Shown here: positions 44,729 through 54,171 of the stretch, piece by piece
How the letters are laid out: each line of letters starts with the position of its first letter
Position numbering within the stretch: the first letter of the stretch is position 1
Assembly (NCBI RefSeq): GCF_004339465.1
Contig: NZ_SMFY01000001.1
Location: forward strand, 1,798,001-1,862,000
DNA from: Ancylobacter aquaticus
Lineage (GTDB): Bacteria > Pseudomonadota > Alphaproteobacteria > Rhizobiales > Xanthobacteraceae
Direction of reading: 5' to 3'
Length of the DNA stretch: 64,000 nucleotides
Position numbers and translations under genes: made by a program
The notes under the pieces: generated by a model
Database searches by the model: none
The model's input: the letters and a program-made list of their open reading frames with translations, nothing else
What the model was told of the DNA's origin: nothing

Positions 44729-45748
44729 TCAGCCTTCCGCCCGCGCGGCGTCTCGCGCGCTGAGCCGGTGCGCCAGAAGCAGCGCCTCAATGAGACTGGA
44801 GGGATCGGCACGCCCGGTGCCGGCAAGGGCGAACGCCGTGCCATGGTCCGGCGACGTGCGGACGAACGGCAGCCCGAGCGTGACATTGACCGCGCGATCG
44901 AATGCGAGGGCCTTGGCCGGCGCCAGAACCTGATCGTGATAGGCACCGATGGCGGCATCATATGTGGCACGGGCTGCTGCATGGAAAAGTGTATCGGCCG
45001 GCAGCGGCCCGCGCACGTCCATTCCCTCCTGCCGGAGCGCCGCCACGGCGGGACGGGTGACGTCCTCGTCCTCGCGCCCCAGCGTGCCGTCCTCGCCTGC
45101 ATGCGGGTTCAGCCCGCAAATGGCGAGGCGCGGGGCAGCGATACCGAAGCGGTGCCGCAGATCATGGGCAGTGATGCGAGTGGTCTCGATGAGCAGGTCG
45201 CGGGTGAACAGACGCGGGACATCGGCCAGAGGCACATGGATCGTGGCCGGCACGACGGCAAGGTCGGGCGACCAGATCATCATCACCGGGCGCGGCGCCG
45301 GTGTGGCGGCGAGATAAGCGAGATATTCGGTGTGACCGGGAAAGGCGAAGCCATCGGCATACAGCACGGCCTTGGAGATCGGGTTAGTCACCACGGCTGC
45401 CGCACGCCCGGCCTTCACCAGCGCCACGGCGCTGTCGATCGCCGCGCGGGCGAGGGGGGCACTGGTCGCGTCCGGCCGGCCGGGGGCGGCGGTGGTCGCC
45501 GGCCCGGCGGTAACAACCGGCAGGGCGTTGGGAAATACCGCAACGGCGTCATCTGACGTGCATTCCTGCACCGGCACGGCAAGGCCGAGAGCTTCGGCCC
45601 GGCGGCGCAGCAGGTTGGCATCGCCGGTGACGAAGAAGGGCGGCAAGGCCCGCGCGTCGCGCATCAGCCAGGCCGCGAGGGTGATGTCGGGGCCGATGCC
45701 GGCCGGTTCGCCCACTGTCAGGGCCAAGGCAGGCGAGGGGCGTGCCAT
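44729..45748 (-). CDS. pdxA: 4-hydroxythreonine-4-phosphate dehydrogenase
   Basis: The 339-residue protein has the PdxA landmarks: GEPAGIGPDI near the start, TNPISKAVLYADGFAFPGHTEYLA, and CGLNPHAGEDG (metal site). It oxidises 4-phosphohydroxy-threonine in pyridoxal phosphate synthesis. It starts seven bases after the surA-like gene ends. Confidence 0.96.
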   Translation of the reverse strand: MARPSPALALTVGEPAGIGPDITLAAWLMRDARALPPFFVTGDANLLRRRAEALGLAVPVQECTSDDAVAVFPNALPVVTAGPATTAAPGRPDATSAPLARAAIDSAVALVKAGRAAAVVTNPISKAVLYADGFAFPGHTEYLAYLAATPAPRPVMMIWSPDLAVVPATIHVPLADVPRLFTRDLLIETTRITAHDLRHRFGIAAPRLAICGLNPHAGEDGTLGREDEDVTRPAVAALRQEGMDVRGPLPADTLFHAAARATYDAAIGAYHDQVLAPAKALAFDRAVNVTLGLPFVRTSPDHGTAFALAGTGRADPSSLIEALLLAHRLSARDAARAEG

Positions 45749-45755
45749 GAGCCGG

Positions 45756-46736
45756 TCAGCGGTACTGGATCATGGCGGACTTGCGGGCATCGTCCAGCAG
45801 CTTCTTGGAGACCGAATCGAACTGCTTGTTCTCAAGCTCGGTGCGGACTTCGCGTTTCTGCGCGCTCTCGCCAACAACCTCGCGGCGACTGCAGATGGCG
45901 ATCATCTCGATGCCGGCGCGGGTGACTTCCGGCGCCGTCATCTGGCCGACCGGCGTGTCGTCCATCACCTTGCGGACCGCCGCGCTCATGTCGGCCGAGG
46001 TCCGGATGACGGGATCGCGGACCACCGTCTCGCGCATGGCGCGGGCGGTCTGGACGCCAGTCTCGCAATCGGTGAACTGTTTGCGCAGGCCATTGGCCTC
46101 TGCCATGCGCCGCGAGCGTTCGCTAGGATTGGCAGTGCGGCCGACCACGAGGACGATCTGGCGCACCGTGTACTCGGTGGTGCGCTGCGCGCGTGTCAGG
46201 TCTTCGCCCTTCGACTCAAGCGCTGCGAACACGTCGGAATCGCGGATCGTCGAGGCAGACGAGAAACGCCCGCGCACATAGTTGTTCCAGACGTAGTCAG
46301 CCCGCATCTTCGTCTTGAGCATGCTGGCATCGAGGCCGGATTGCGCCAGCGCCTGGGTCAGTTGCTCCGACGAGCGGCCGCTGCGGCTGCCCATGCGGGC
46401 GAACATCTTCTCGATCTCATCCTTATCGGCGGTGACGCCGAAGCGCTCGGCGGTGACAATCTTCAGCCGCTGGTCGATCAACTCCTGCAGCGCTTCCTTC
46501 TGCGAGAGATTGCGGCGCTCGGTGAGCTGGGAGAGCTTGATGCGCTGAGCGACATCGAAACTGGTGATGGGCTGCCCCTGCACCAGAACGAGGATCTGCT
46601 GGGCGCTGGCGGGCGAGGGCGGGAGCGTGGTGACGGCGACGACCGCGCAGGCAAGGACCAGCGCGCGGACGAGCGGTCCCGCGACGCGATGACGACCGGC
46701 GCGCCAGCCATCCCGTATCCTAGACCGTCCGAGCAT
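45756..46736 (-). CDS. surA: SurA-like periplasmic chaperone/peptidyl-prolyl isomerase
   Basis: A GGAGAG site fixes the ATG at 46736, giving 326 residues with a signal peptide (ALVLACAVVAVTTLPPSPASA). The SurA N-terminal domain follows (ITSFDVAQRIKLSQLTERRNLSQKEALQELIDQRLK) and one rotamase-like segment (EYTVRQIVLVVGRTANPSER); the E. coli protein has two. It helps fold outer-membrane barrels, and its place directly downstream of lptD (its client) fits. A frame extension upstream to 46898 is not used. Confidence 0.9.
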   Translation of the reverse strand: MLGRSRIRDGWRAGRHRVAGPLVRALVLACAVVAVTTLPPSPASAQQILVLVQGQPITSFDVAQRIKLSQLTERRNLSQKEALQELIDQRLKIVTAERFGVTADKDEIEKMFARMGSRSGRSSEQLTQALAQSGLDASMLKTKMRADYVWNNYVRGRFSSASTIRDSDVFAALESKGEDLTRAQRTTEYTVRQIVLVVGRTANPSERSRRMAEANGLRKQFTDCETGVQTARAMRETVVRDPVIRTSADMSAAVRKVMDDTPVGQMTAPEVTRAGIEMIAICSRREVVGESAQKREVRTELENKQFDSVSKKLLDDARKSAMIQYR

Positions 46737-46845
46737 TTTCTCTCCACTCTTGCTGTCGGCTGGACGCAAGGAACGTGCTCCACCGCGTCCTCGCCGATCC
46801 GCGATGTTCTCGTCGGCGGATGTGGCATCAATGCGACGCCGCAGT

Positions 46846-49374
46846 CTAGTCGTCGTCGCTGCTGCTAGACCCGACCTGGGTCGAGAACCCGGCTTCACCC
46901 AGCGTCTTCAGCGTGAAGGTGACGAGAACCGTGTCGACCCGCTCGCGATTACCGCTCTCCGTGTAGTCCGAGCGGTAGCTGAGCGCGATGCCGAAGCACT
47001 CGTCGATGTAGGAGATGCCGAACAGCGTGTAGTCGATCTCGTCGAGATTGAGGTTGTAACGCGCGGCCGCCCGCAGGTTCCAGTTCTCGTTCAGCTTCAG
47101 CGTGCCCGTACCGAGAATGCCTTCGCGCTCCTCGTAATAGCCGAGCAGGGGCTGCGCCGTGTAGAGGCCGTAAAGGGCGGACACGGTCAGGTGCTTGTTC
47201 ACCGTTGCCCGGCCCTCGACCTCGTAGCGCTCGACCGACCAGTCGTCATTGTCAAAGCGAAAGCGGTTGATGAGCGAGAACCTGTCCGTCGGCTGATAGT
47301 AGAGCCGGGCGACATAGTCGGAGGCGTCGTCCTCAAGGCCGGATTCGGCGCCCGTATTGGCCATGTCGTAATTGGCGTACGAGTTGGTGCCGAAGATCTG
47401 GTAGGACTGGCCGAACAGGGCGTTGATCTGGCCGCCATCGTTGAAGTTGGCGGAATACTGGATGCCCACATTGGCGCGCCCGCCGCCTTCCACGCGGTCA
47501 TAGCCGGAATATTTGCTGATCTCGAACAGGTTGGTGTCGTCGAAGATCAGGCTCTGCGCGTCTTCGTTCGGGAACTGGCCGATATCGGTCTCGTCCGGGC
47601 GGATGATGACCTGGGCGATCGGCTCGATTGTTTGCGTGCCCCAGCTCTGCACGGCAATGAAGGGGTAGCGGTATTCCAGACCGACGGCCGGCATGGCACG
47701 GATCAGCTGGTTGTCGCCGCCCGGCAGCCAGGGCGAATCTTCCGTCTGCGCCTGCACCGAGGCGACATCGAGCTGCATGTTGAAGAAGGGCGTCCAGGTC
47801 TGGCCGGCGGTGTCGATGAAGGTCCGGCGCCAGTCCACCACGCCGGACAGGCGGGTGTAGCTGCCGACCATGCCGCGCATCAGGCAGTCCTGCCGCTGCT
47901 CGATCGGGTTGGTGCCGACCTTGTCGAGGTCGCACTGGTTGGTCGGGCCGTCGTAAAGCGACGGGAAGGTCGGCGCGTAGGCCGCCGAGGTCGCCCGTAG
48001 GTCGATTTCGTCTCGCGTCAGGCTGGTAAAATTGATGTCGTAGCTGAGCTGGCCGCCGAACACCGAGTCGCCCAGCGTCTTGCTGTAATCCAGCACCGGA
48101 TGGACGATCGGTTGCTGACCCTGGATGTCATAGGAGGTCAGGCCGGTGAAATACATCGCCCGCGCGTCGAAATAGGAGCGGTCGCCCTGGCCGACGAGGT
48201 AGAGCTGCGAGGTGACTTCACGGGTCGTGGCGTTGATCAGGTTGTAGTCCTGCAGGAAGGTCTCGTCTGACATCAGCCAGCCGTCCCAACCCCAGTACCA
48301 GTTCTTGTTGATGTTGAACCGGCCATGCGTCTCAATCACGCCGCGCTGGTCGCGATAGCCAGGCTCTGCCTGCGGCAGCCCGTCCAGGCCTGTGCCCAGG
48401 AAGGCATCCTTGTCGAGCTGGTCGATGCCGGCCGCGCGGATGCTGTAGGAGCCGGTTTCAAGCCTGTGCCGGAACTCGGCGTCGAGCATCACGCCCTGCT
48501 TGGAGACGATGAGCGGCGAGAACGTCACGTCCATGTTGGGCGCGATGTTCCAGAAATAGGGGATGGTCGCGCCGAAGCCGATTTCCGTCGTGTTGACGAA
48601 TTGCGGGATCAGGAAGCCGGACTTGCGCTTCACCGTCGGATCGGGAGCCTCAAGGTAGGGAACCCACGCGAACGGGACGCCCAGGAATTCGAGCCTGGCG
48701 TCCTCGAAATAGATCATCTGCTCCTTTTCTTTATGGATGATCTTTGCGGCCTTCACCTGCCACATCGGCGGCTTCTGCGGATTTTCCTTACAGGGTTCGC
48801 AGGGGGTGTAGGCGCCGCTGGTCAGCACGGTCGTATCGCCATTCTCGCGATCGGCGCGAGCGGCGACGAAATGCATGTCGTCGGGCGAATCGATGCGCAG
48901 CGAGTTGACGAAGCCGTTGCTGAAATCCTGCGACAGGTCGAGGTTATCGGCCGCGATGACCGTGCCATCCTTGTCCTTCAGCCGCACGCCGCCCTCGGCC
49001 CGCAGCCGGTTTGCGTTGCGGTCGTAGACGACCTTGCGCGCTTCGAGGACAGCCCCGTCATAATAGATCTGGACGTTGCCCTCGGCGATCACCTCGTTGC
49101 GGGTGTTGTCGTAGACCAACTCGTCGGCGGTCACGAGCATCTTCGCATCAGGGTCGGTCTGCCGCGTGACAAGGCCACCGGCGAGACCGGCCGGCTGCGA
49201 AGCCGTTGTCTGGGCAGTGTTCGTCTGGGCATACGCCAGCGACGCCGGGCCAAAGGCGACCAACGCAACGGAGCCAGCTCCGATAATCAACGCGCAGGCA
49301 GAACGGCGCAGGCGACTTCTCAGTCGCGGGATCGCCGAATCTGCCTGGCCGGCTATCACGTTGCCGACCTTCAT
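46846..49374 (-). CDS. lptD: LPS assembly outer-membrane protein LptD
   Basis: The ATG at 49374, coupled to the lptG stop (ATGA) and preceded by GGGAGGAC, gives 842 residues. After a signal (RRSACALIIGAGSVALVAFG) an OstA/LptA-like beta-jellyroll (LVTADELVYDNTRNEVIAEG) leads to the large C-terminal beta-barrel rich in aromatic residues. With LptE it inserts LPS into the outer leaflet. Cysteines (CEPC near 200, CDLDKVGTNPIEQRQDCLM) may form the disulfides required for maturation. Confidence 0.95.
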   Translation of the reverse strand: MKVGNVIAGQADSAIPRLRSRLRRSACALIIGAGSVALVAFGPASLAYAQTNTAQTTASQPAGLAGGLVTRQTDPDAKMLVTADELVYDNTRNEVIAEGNVQIYYDGAVLEARKVVYDRNANRLRAEGGVRLKDKDGTVIAADNLDLSQDFSNGFVNSLRIDSPDDMHFVAARADRENGDTTVLTSGAYTPCEPCKENPQKPPMWQVKAAKIIHKEKEQMIYFEDARLEFLGVPFAWVPYLEAPDPTVKRKSGFLIPQFVNTTEIGFGATIPYFWNIAPNMDVTFSPLIVSKQGVMLDAEFRHRLETGSYSIRAAGIDQLDKDAFLGTGLDGLPQAEPGYRDQRGVIETHGRFNINKNWYWGWDGWLMSDETFLQDYNLINATTREVTSQLYLVGQGDRSYFDARAMYFTGLTSYDIQGQQPIVHPVLDYSKTLGDSVFGGQLSYDINFTSLTRDEIDLRATSAAYAPTFPSLYDGPTNQCDLDKVGTNPIEQRQDCLMRGMVGSYTRLSGVVDWRRTFIDTAGQTWTPFFNMQLDVASVQAQTEDSPWLPGGDNQLIRAMPAVGLEYRYPFIAVQSWGTQTIEPIAQVIIRPDETDIGQFPNEDAQSLIFDDTNLFEISKYSGYDRVEGGGRANVGIQYSANFNDGGQINALFGQSYQIFGTNSYANYDMANTGAESGLEDDASDYVARLYYQPTDRFSLINRFRFDNDDWSVERYEVEGRATVNKHLTVSALYGLYTAQPLLGYYEEREGILGTGTLKLNENWNLRAAARYNLNLDEIDYTLFGISYIDECFGIALSYRSDYTESGNRERVDTVLVTFTLKTLGEAGFSTQVGSSSSDDD

Positions 49375-50456
49375 CCGTCCTCCCGGTGAAGCAGGATGAG
49401 AATGCCCATCAATGCTCCTACGCCTGCTGGAAACCATGCTGCTATAATGGGATGCACAATCCCGGCCTCACCGAGGTCCTCGGCGAGCTTGGTGAAAACA
49501 TAAAGCAGAAAGCCGGCCGCGACGCCACCGAGAATCGTCTGGCCGATGCCGCCGAACCGGAACACGCGCAGGCTCACCGAGGCGGCGATGAGCACCATCG
49601 CCAGCAATAGCGCGGGTCGCGCCAGCAGGCTCTGATACTGCAGACGGTAGCGTTCCACGCCAAATCCGACCCGGCTCGCCGCATCGATGGCGGCGGGCAG
49701 ATCCCAAAACGGAACGGTCTCGCTCTGCAGCGTTTCCTGCACCTGATTGGGAGTGAGATTGGTGGCCAGCATGTACACCTCGTACTCCTGCAAACCTATT
49801 GCGGGAGTTAATACGCGCGCATTTTCCAGCCGCCAGGCCCCGGGATCGAGCACCGCGCGGGTTGCCTCGATACGCTCCAGCAGCTTGTCATGCGTGTCGA
49901 AAAGGAAAACGTTGACGCCGGTGAGTTCGCGCCCCCCATCGCTGGTGGCCGCCGCCTGGATGATCGCCTGCCCGTCAATGCTCTGCTGGCGGAGCCAGAA
50001 GCCGCTGCGGCCCGCCGCGAACAGGCCGGTCTGGCGGTTGAAGATCTCCGCTTCCAGCCGGCTTGCCCGCTCCTTGAACACCGCCGAGACCGGGTTGTAG
50101 ACGGTTGTGGAAAACGTACCGAGCGCGAGGGCGATCAGCGCTGCTGGGGCAATGAACTGCCAGGCCGAAATGCCCGCGGCGCGCGCCACCACCAATTCCA
50201 ACCGCCGCGACAGGGTGAGGAAGGTGCCGATGGCGCCGAACAGCACGGCGAAGGGCAGCAGCTGCTCGGTGAAGTACGGCATGCGGTAGAAAACCAGCAG
50301 CAGCAGCGTGCTGAAATCGACATCGCGCTCGCCGACGCGGCGCGACAGCTCGAGCAGGTCGATGAGCATGATCAGGGTGGCGCAGCCGACGAAGATGCCC
50401 ATCACCGAAGTGATGAATCGTCGACCGAAATAGAGCCCCAGCGTGCGCCCGATCAT
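49371..50456 (-). CDS. lptG: LPS export ABC transporter permease LptG
   Basis: The 361-residue protein has an N-terminal GRTLGLYFGRRFITSVMGIF helix, three further N-terminal and C-terminal membrane helices around a periplasmic jellyroll (residues about 130-270). With LptF and LptB it extracts LPS from the inner membrane. It lies between lptF and lptD with four-base overlap to lptD. Confidence 0.94.
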   Translation of the reverse strand: MIGRTLGLYFGRRFITSVMGIFVGCATLIMLIDLLELSRRVGERDVDFSTLLLLVFYRMPYFTEQLLPFAVLFGAIGTFLTLSRRLELVVARAAGISAWQFIAPAALIALALGTFSTTVYNPVSAVFKERASRLEAEIFNRQTGLFAAGRSGFWLRQQSIDGQAIIQAAATSDGGRELTGVNVFLFDTHDKLLERIEATRAVLDPGAWRLENARVLTPAIGLQEYEVYMLATNLTPNQVQETLQSETVPFWDLPAAIDAASRVGFGVERYRLQYQSLLARPALLLAMVLIAASVSLRVFRFGGIGQTILGGVAAGFLLYVFTKLAEDLGEAGIVHPIIAAWFPAGVGALMGILILLHREDG

Positions 50457-50505
50457 GCCGCCGCTCCGCTGCCGGTGATTTCTTTGTGATCGGCCATCGG
50501 GGGGC

Positions 50506-51666
50506 TCAGTTCACGGTCGCGCGGACGACGCGCTGGGCGAGGCGGTCGATCCGTATGCGAATCGCTTCTGGCATGCGTGGCTTGAACCGCCCGCTCAGTG
50601 ACGCCATCGCGCCGATGATGAACAGGATCGGCACAAGATAGACGACGGGGATCAGGGCGGGCTCGGTGCGGACCTGGTTGATCAGCCCGAAGCTCGTGAT
50701 CTGAAGGAAGATGATGAAGGGGGCGGTGCCGGCCAGCGCCAGTCCTCGCCCTTCGCGCGTGGTGCGCGGCTCCGCCAACGCCGCACAGGCGATCGCGAAG
50801 AAGGCAAGCACATAGAGCGGCAGCGACAGCCGCCGGTGAAGCTCCTCGGTAAACCGTCCCGTCCCTTCGATCCTGACCATAATATCCTTCGGGTCGGGAC
50901 TCCACAGATCGCGGAAGGACCGCTCCGGCGCGCGATAGACGGTCGGCTCGCCGCTATTGGTGAAGGGCGAGAGATCGAAGGCGTAGCGCTGGAATTCGAC
51001 GACATTGCTGTCCGGCTTGCCCGGGGTCCGCCTGTGGATGGCGCCCTCTTCGAGAACCAGAAACGTGCCCTCGGCGGAGTCGATCACTTGGCCGCGCTCG
51101 GCGAGATAGGTGTTCACTTCCTTGGGATCGCGCGCATCGTTGATGAAGATGCCGCCGAGCACGCCGTTGGCGTTGCGCTCGCGCACATGGAACACCATTC
51201 CCTGCGAAAGGGTGGTGAAACGGCCGGGCTGGGCGATGAAGGCGACCACGTCGGCGCGCACCTGCGTAATCTCGAAGCGGAACTGGCGCATCGCGGCCGG
51301 CACGATCTCGATCGACAGCGCGGCGCAGCACGCCGCCACCAGTACGGCGAGAATCACCAGCGGGCGCAGGAAGCGCCACGTGGAGATGCCGGCCGCGCTC
51401 GCCACCACGATTTCGGAATCGCTGTTCATCCGGAACAGCGTCTGCGCCACCGCCATGAACAGAGCCGCCGGCGCGAGGCCGAGGATGAGGGCTGGCAGGG
51501 CGAGGGCGGTGATGACGACAAAGGCAATGATCGTCTGGCCCTGCGTCGTCATGATGTCGAGTTCGCGCAGGGCCTGCGTCACCCAGATCATGGCGGTAAG
51601 TACCAGCAGCGTTCCGAGAAAGGCCGTCGCGGCCGAGCGGAACACATAACGGTCCAGGCGGTTCAT
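50506..51666 (-). CDS. lptF: LPS export ABC transporter permease LptF
   Basis: The ATG at 51666 (MNRLDRYVFRSAATAFLGTL) gives 386 residues, with the same helix-jellyroll-helix plan as LptG and the YjgP/YjgQ family segment (AQTLFRMNSDSEIVVASAAGIS). The frame continues to 51819 but the extension is not needed. It heads the minus-strand lptF-lptG-lptD-surA-pdxA-rsmA run; pepA diverges 200 bases away. Confidence 0.94.
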   Translation of the reverse strand: MNRLDRYVFRSAATAFLGTLLVLTAMIWVTQALRELDIMTTQGQTIIAFVVITALALPALILGLAPAALFMAVAQTLFRMNSDSEIVVASAAGISTWRFLRPLVILAVLVAACCAALSIEIVPAAMRQFRFEITQVRADVVAFIAQPGRFTTLSQGMVFHVRERNANGVLGGIFINDARDPKEVNTYLAERGQVIDSAEGTFLVLEEGAIHRRTPGKPDSNVVEFQRYAFDLSPFTNSGEPTVYRAPERSFRDLWSPDPKDIMVRIEGTGRFTEELHRRLSLPLYVLAFFAIACAALAEPRTTREGRGLALAGTAPFIIFLQITSFGLINQVRTEPALIPVVYLVPILFIIGAMASLSGRFKPRMPEAIRIRIDRLAQRVVRATVN

Positions 51667-51866
51667 CGAGCGGCGTATCCTGATCCCTGTCGGTGAATGC
51701 CCGCTGCCCCCGGCGTGGCCATCTTGCGCAAGATGCATAATTGGCCGAGCGCTTCGGCGCAAATCGGGCGGCGCCGCGTTAACGCCGTGACCCTTTGAGG
51801 CTCGTCGCCCGTCGCGCATTCGGCTAAAGAGACATAAAGAAAGCCGCGACCAATAAAGGTGCCCCG

Positions 51867-53375
51867 ATGCCCGACCATGTGAAGATCAGTTTCGCCAAGC
51901 TTCCGGCCGCTCTGGAAGGGCTCGTCGTACTCCTCGCCGCAGAGCCGGCGGAGGGGGAGACGCCGGACTTCGCGCCGCCCGTCGACGCGCTTCTGGCGCC
52001 CGCCGCCACGCTGGTGGCGAGTGCGATGCAGGCGGACCGATTCACCGGCAAATCCGGCAAGGGCATCGACATCCTCGCGCCGACGGGGCTCGACGCCTCC
52101 CGCCTCATCGTCATGGGCGTGGGCAAGGTGGCCAGCCTCAAGACCTTTGACTGGCTGAAGCTCGGCGGGGCCATCATGGGTCGCCTGCCGGCCTCGGCCA
52201 GGGAGGTGAGCGTGGTTCTGGCGCTGCCGGGCGGCGAGGTGCCGGGTGAGGCGGCGGCTGAACTGGCTCTTGGCCTGCGTCTGCGCGCTTATGCCTTCGA
52301 CCGATACAAGACGAAGAAGAAGCCCGATGAGGCGACAGCCAAGCCGAAGGTGACTCTCTATATAGAGGACGATGCGGCGGCCAAGCGGGCATGGAAGAAG
52401 CGCGAAGGCATCGGCGAGGGCGTGGTGATCGCCCGCGACCTGGTGAACGAGCCCGCCAACGTGCTCACCCCCACCGAATTCGCCAAGCGCGCCGGTGATC
52501 TCGCAAAGGTCGGCGTCGATGTCGAGGTGCTGGGCGAGAAGGACCTGAAGAAGCTCGGCATGGGCGCGCTGCTCGGCGTCGGCCAGGGGTCCGCCGAGGA
52601 AACCCGCGTCGTGGTGATGCGCTGGAACGGCGGCAAGTCGGGCGAGGCGCCGGTAGCCTTCGTCGGCAAGGGCGTTGTGTTCGACACCGGCGGCATCTCG
52701 ATCAAGCAGGCTGCCGGCATGGAAGACATGAAGGGCGACATGGCGGGCGCCGCCTGCGTTGTCGGCCTCATGCATGCGCTCGCGAGCCGCAAGGCCAAGG
52801 CCAATGTGGTCGGCCTCATCGGTCTGGTGGAGAACATGCCGGACGGCAAGGCGCAGCGCCCGGGCGACATCGTCACCTCGATGTCCGGCCAGACCATCGA
52901 GATCATCAACACCGACGCCGAGGGCCGCCTCGTGCTCGGCGACGTGCTCTGGTACGCCAAGGAGCGCTTCAAGCCCCAGTTCATGGTGGACCTCGCCACG
53001 CTCACCGGCGCCATCATCGTTGCGCTGGGCACCGAGCATGCGGGCTTGTTCTCCAACAACGACATTCTGGCCGAGCGGCTGGCCGATTCGGGGCTGACGA
53101 CGGGCGAGAAGGTGTGGCGCCTGCCGCTCTCGGCGGAATACGACAAGCTCATCGATTCGAAGTTTGCCGACATGAAGAACACCGGCGGGCGCTTTGGCGG
53201 CTCGATCACCGCGGCGCAGTTCATCCAGCGCTTCGTCGGCGACGTGCCGTGGGCGCATCTCGATATTGCCGGCACCGCCATGTCCTCGCCCGCCACCGAG
53301 TTCAACCGCAGCTGGGGTTCGGGCTGGGGCGTGCGCCTGCTCGACGATCTGGTGGCGCGTCACTACGAATCGTGA
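51867..53375 (+). CDS. pepA: Leucyl aminopeptidase
   Basis: The 502-residue M17 family enzyme has the signature [10 protein letters not shown] with its metal-binding acidic residues, and [16 protein letters not shown] and GDMAGAA upstream. It cleaves N-terminal residues from peptides in the cytoplasm with a dinuclear metal centre. It is followed by holC, the usual alphaproteobacterial pairing. Confidence 0.96.
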   Translation: MPDHVKISFAKLPAALEGLVVLLAAEPAEGETPDFAPPVDALLAPAATLVASAMQADRFTGKSGKGIDILAPTGLDASRLIVMGVGKVASLKTFDWLKLGGAIMGRLPASAREVSVVLALPGGEVPGEAAAELALGLRLRAYAFDRYKTKKKPDEATAKPKVTLYIEDDAAAKRAWKKREGIGEGVVIARDLVNEPANVLTPTEFAKRAGDLAKVGVDVEVLGEKDLKKLGMGALLGVGQGSAEETRVVVMRWNGGKSGEAPVAFVGKGVVFDTGGISIKQAAGMEDMKGDMAGAACVVGLMHALASRKAKANVVGLIGLVENMPDGKAQRPGDIVTSMSGQTIEIINTDAEGRLVLGDVLWYAKERFKPQFMVDLATLTGAIIVALGTEHAGLFSNNDILAERLADSGLTTGEKVWRLPLSAEYDKLIDSKFADMKNTGGRFGGSITAAQFIQRFVGDVPWAHLDIAGTAMSSPATEFNRSWGSGWGVRLLDDLVARHYES

Positions 53376-53424
53376 CGCCCGTTCGCGAGCGGTCGTGCCG
53401 GCAAGGGAAGAGGGGAGGCGTTTC

Positions 53425-53871
53425 ATGAGCGAAGTGTTCTTCTATCACCTGCAGAACCGGCCGCTCGACGCCGCCTTGCCCCAGCTCCTGGAGAAGTGCC
53501 TGGAGCGGGGATGGCGCTGTGCGGTGCAGGCGAGTTCCCCGGAGCGGGTCGAGGCGCTGGACGCTCTCCTCTGGACCTATGACGACAGTTCTTTCCTGCC
53601 GCATGGCACCGATCGCCAGGCCGAGCCGGCGCGCCAGCCGATTCTCCTCACCACCGACGAATCAAATTCCAACGGCGCCGTGGTCCGTTTCCTGGTCGAC
53701 GGCGCCGTGATCCCCGATGTCGGCAGCTATCAGCGGGTCATCCATCTGTTTGATGGCAACGATTCCGAGGCTGTCGCGCCTGTCCGTCAGGCCTGGCGCG
53801 ACGCCCGTGCCGCCGGGCATGACGTGACCTACTGGCAGCAGGACGCCAACGGTCGCTGGCAGCGGCGCTGA
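53425..53871 (+). CDS. holC: DNA polymerase III subunit chi
   Basis: GGGGAGG at 53412-53418 fixes the ATG at 53425, giving 148 residues (MSEVFFYHLQNRPLDAALPQ). The family segments (ALLWTYDDSSFLPHG, ILLTTDESNSNGA) are present. Chi links the clamp loader to single-strand DNA-binding protein at the replication fork. Confidence 0.95.
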   Translation: MSEVFFYHLQNRPLDAALPQLLEKCLERGWRCAVQASSPERVEALDALLWTYDDSSFLPHGTDRQAEPARQPILLTTDESNSNGAVVRFLVDGAVIPDVGSYQRVIHLFDGNDSEAVAPVRQAWRDARAAGHDVTYWQQDANGRWQRR

Positions 53872-54171
53872 TTGGGGCCTCGAAGGGGCACCCGGTGCCA
53901 CAATCGGCACGCCCACCTTCCTGCATGTGCCCGTTAACCCCTGATTTACCAACGTTTTTCGCAATGTTCGTGCGCGTTCCGTCCAGGAACAGGGTGGCGT
54001 GAAAATTGTGTCTCGATGGCAACACTTCGTTGCGGAATAGGCAGGAGGGGCCGTTTGGTACCACTTTGGCTTTGCACCGCCCGGTGGTTTCGAACAGTAT
54101 CGCTGTGGGTGCCGCGCCGTGCGGCGGGTCCTGACAATTGAAAACCCAACATTGGTCCAATTTGGGGGAGA
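53872..54171 (+). promoter_or_regulatory. Porin upstream region
   Basis: These 300 bases lead to the porin. An inverted repeat ATTGG-T-CCAAT lies at 54151-54161, just before GGGGGAG (54164-54170) of the porin start. Several AT-rich patches near 53940-54010 may hold promoters. The porin is likely strongly expressed and controlled here; no gene is present. Confidence 0.45.

Noticed and set aside
53738..54160. 140-codon minus-strand frame between holC and the porin
   Set aside because: It reads partly antisense to holC, has no ribosome-binding site and resembles no family.
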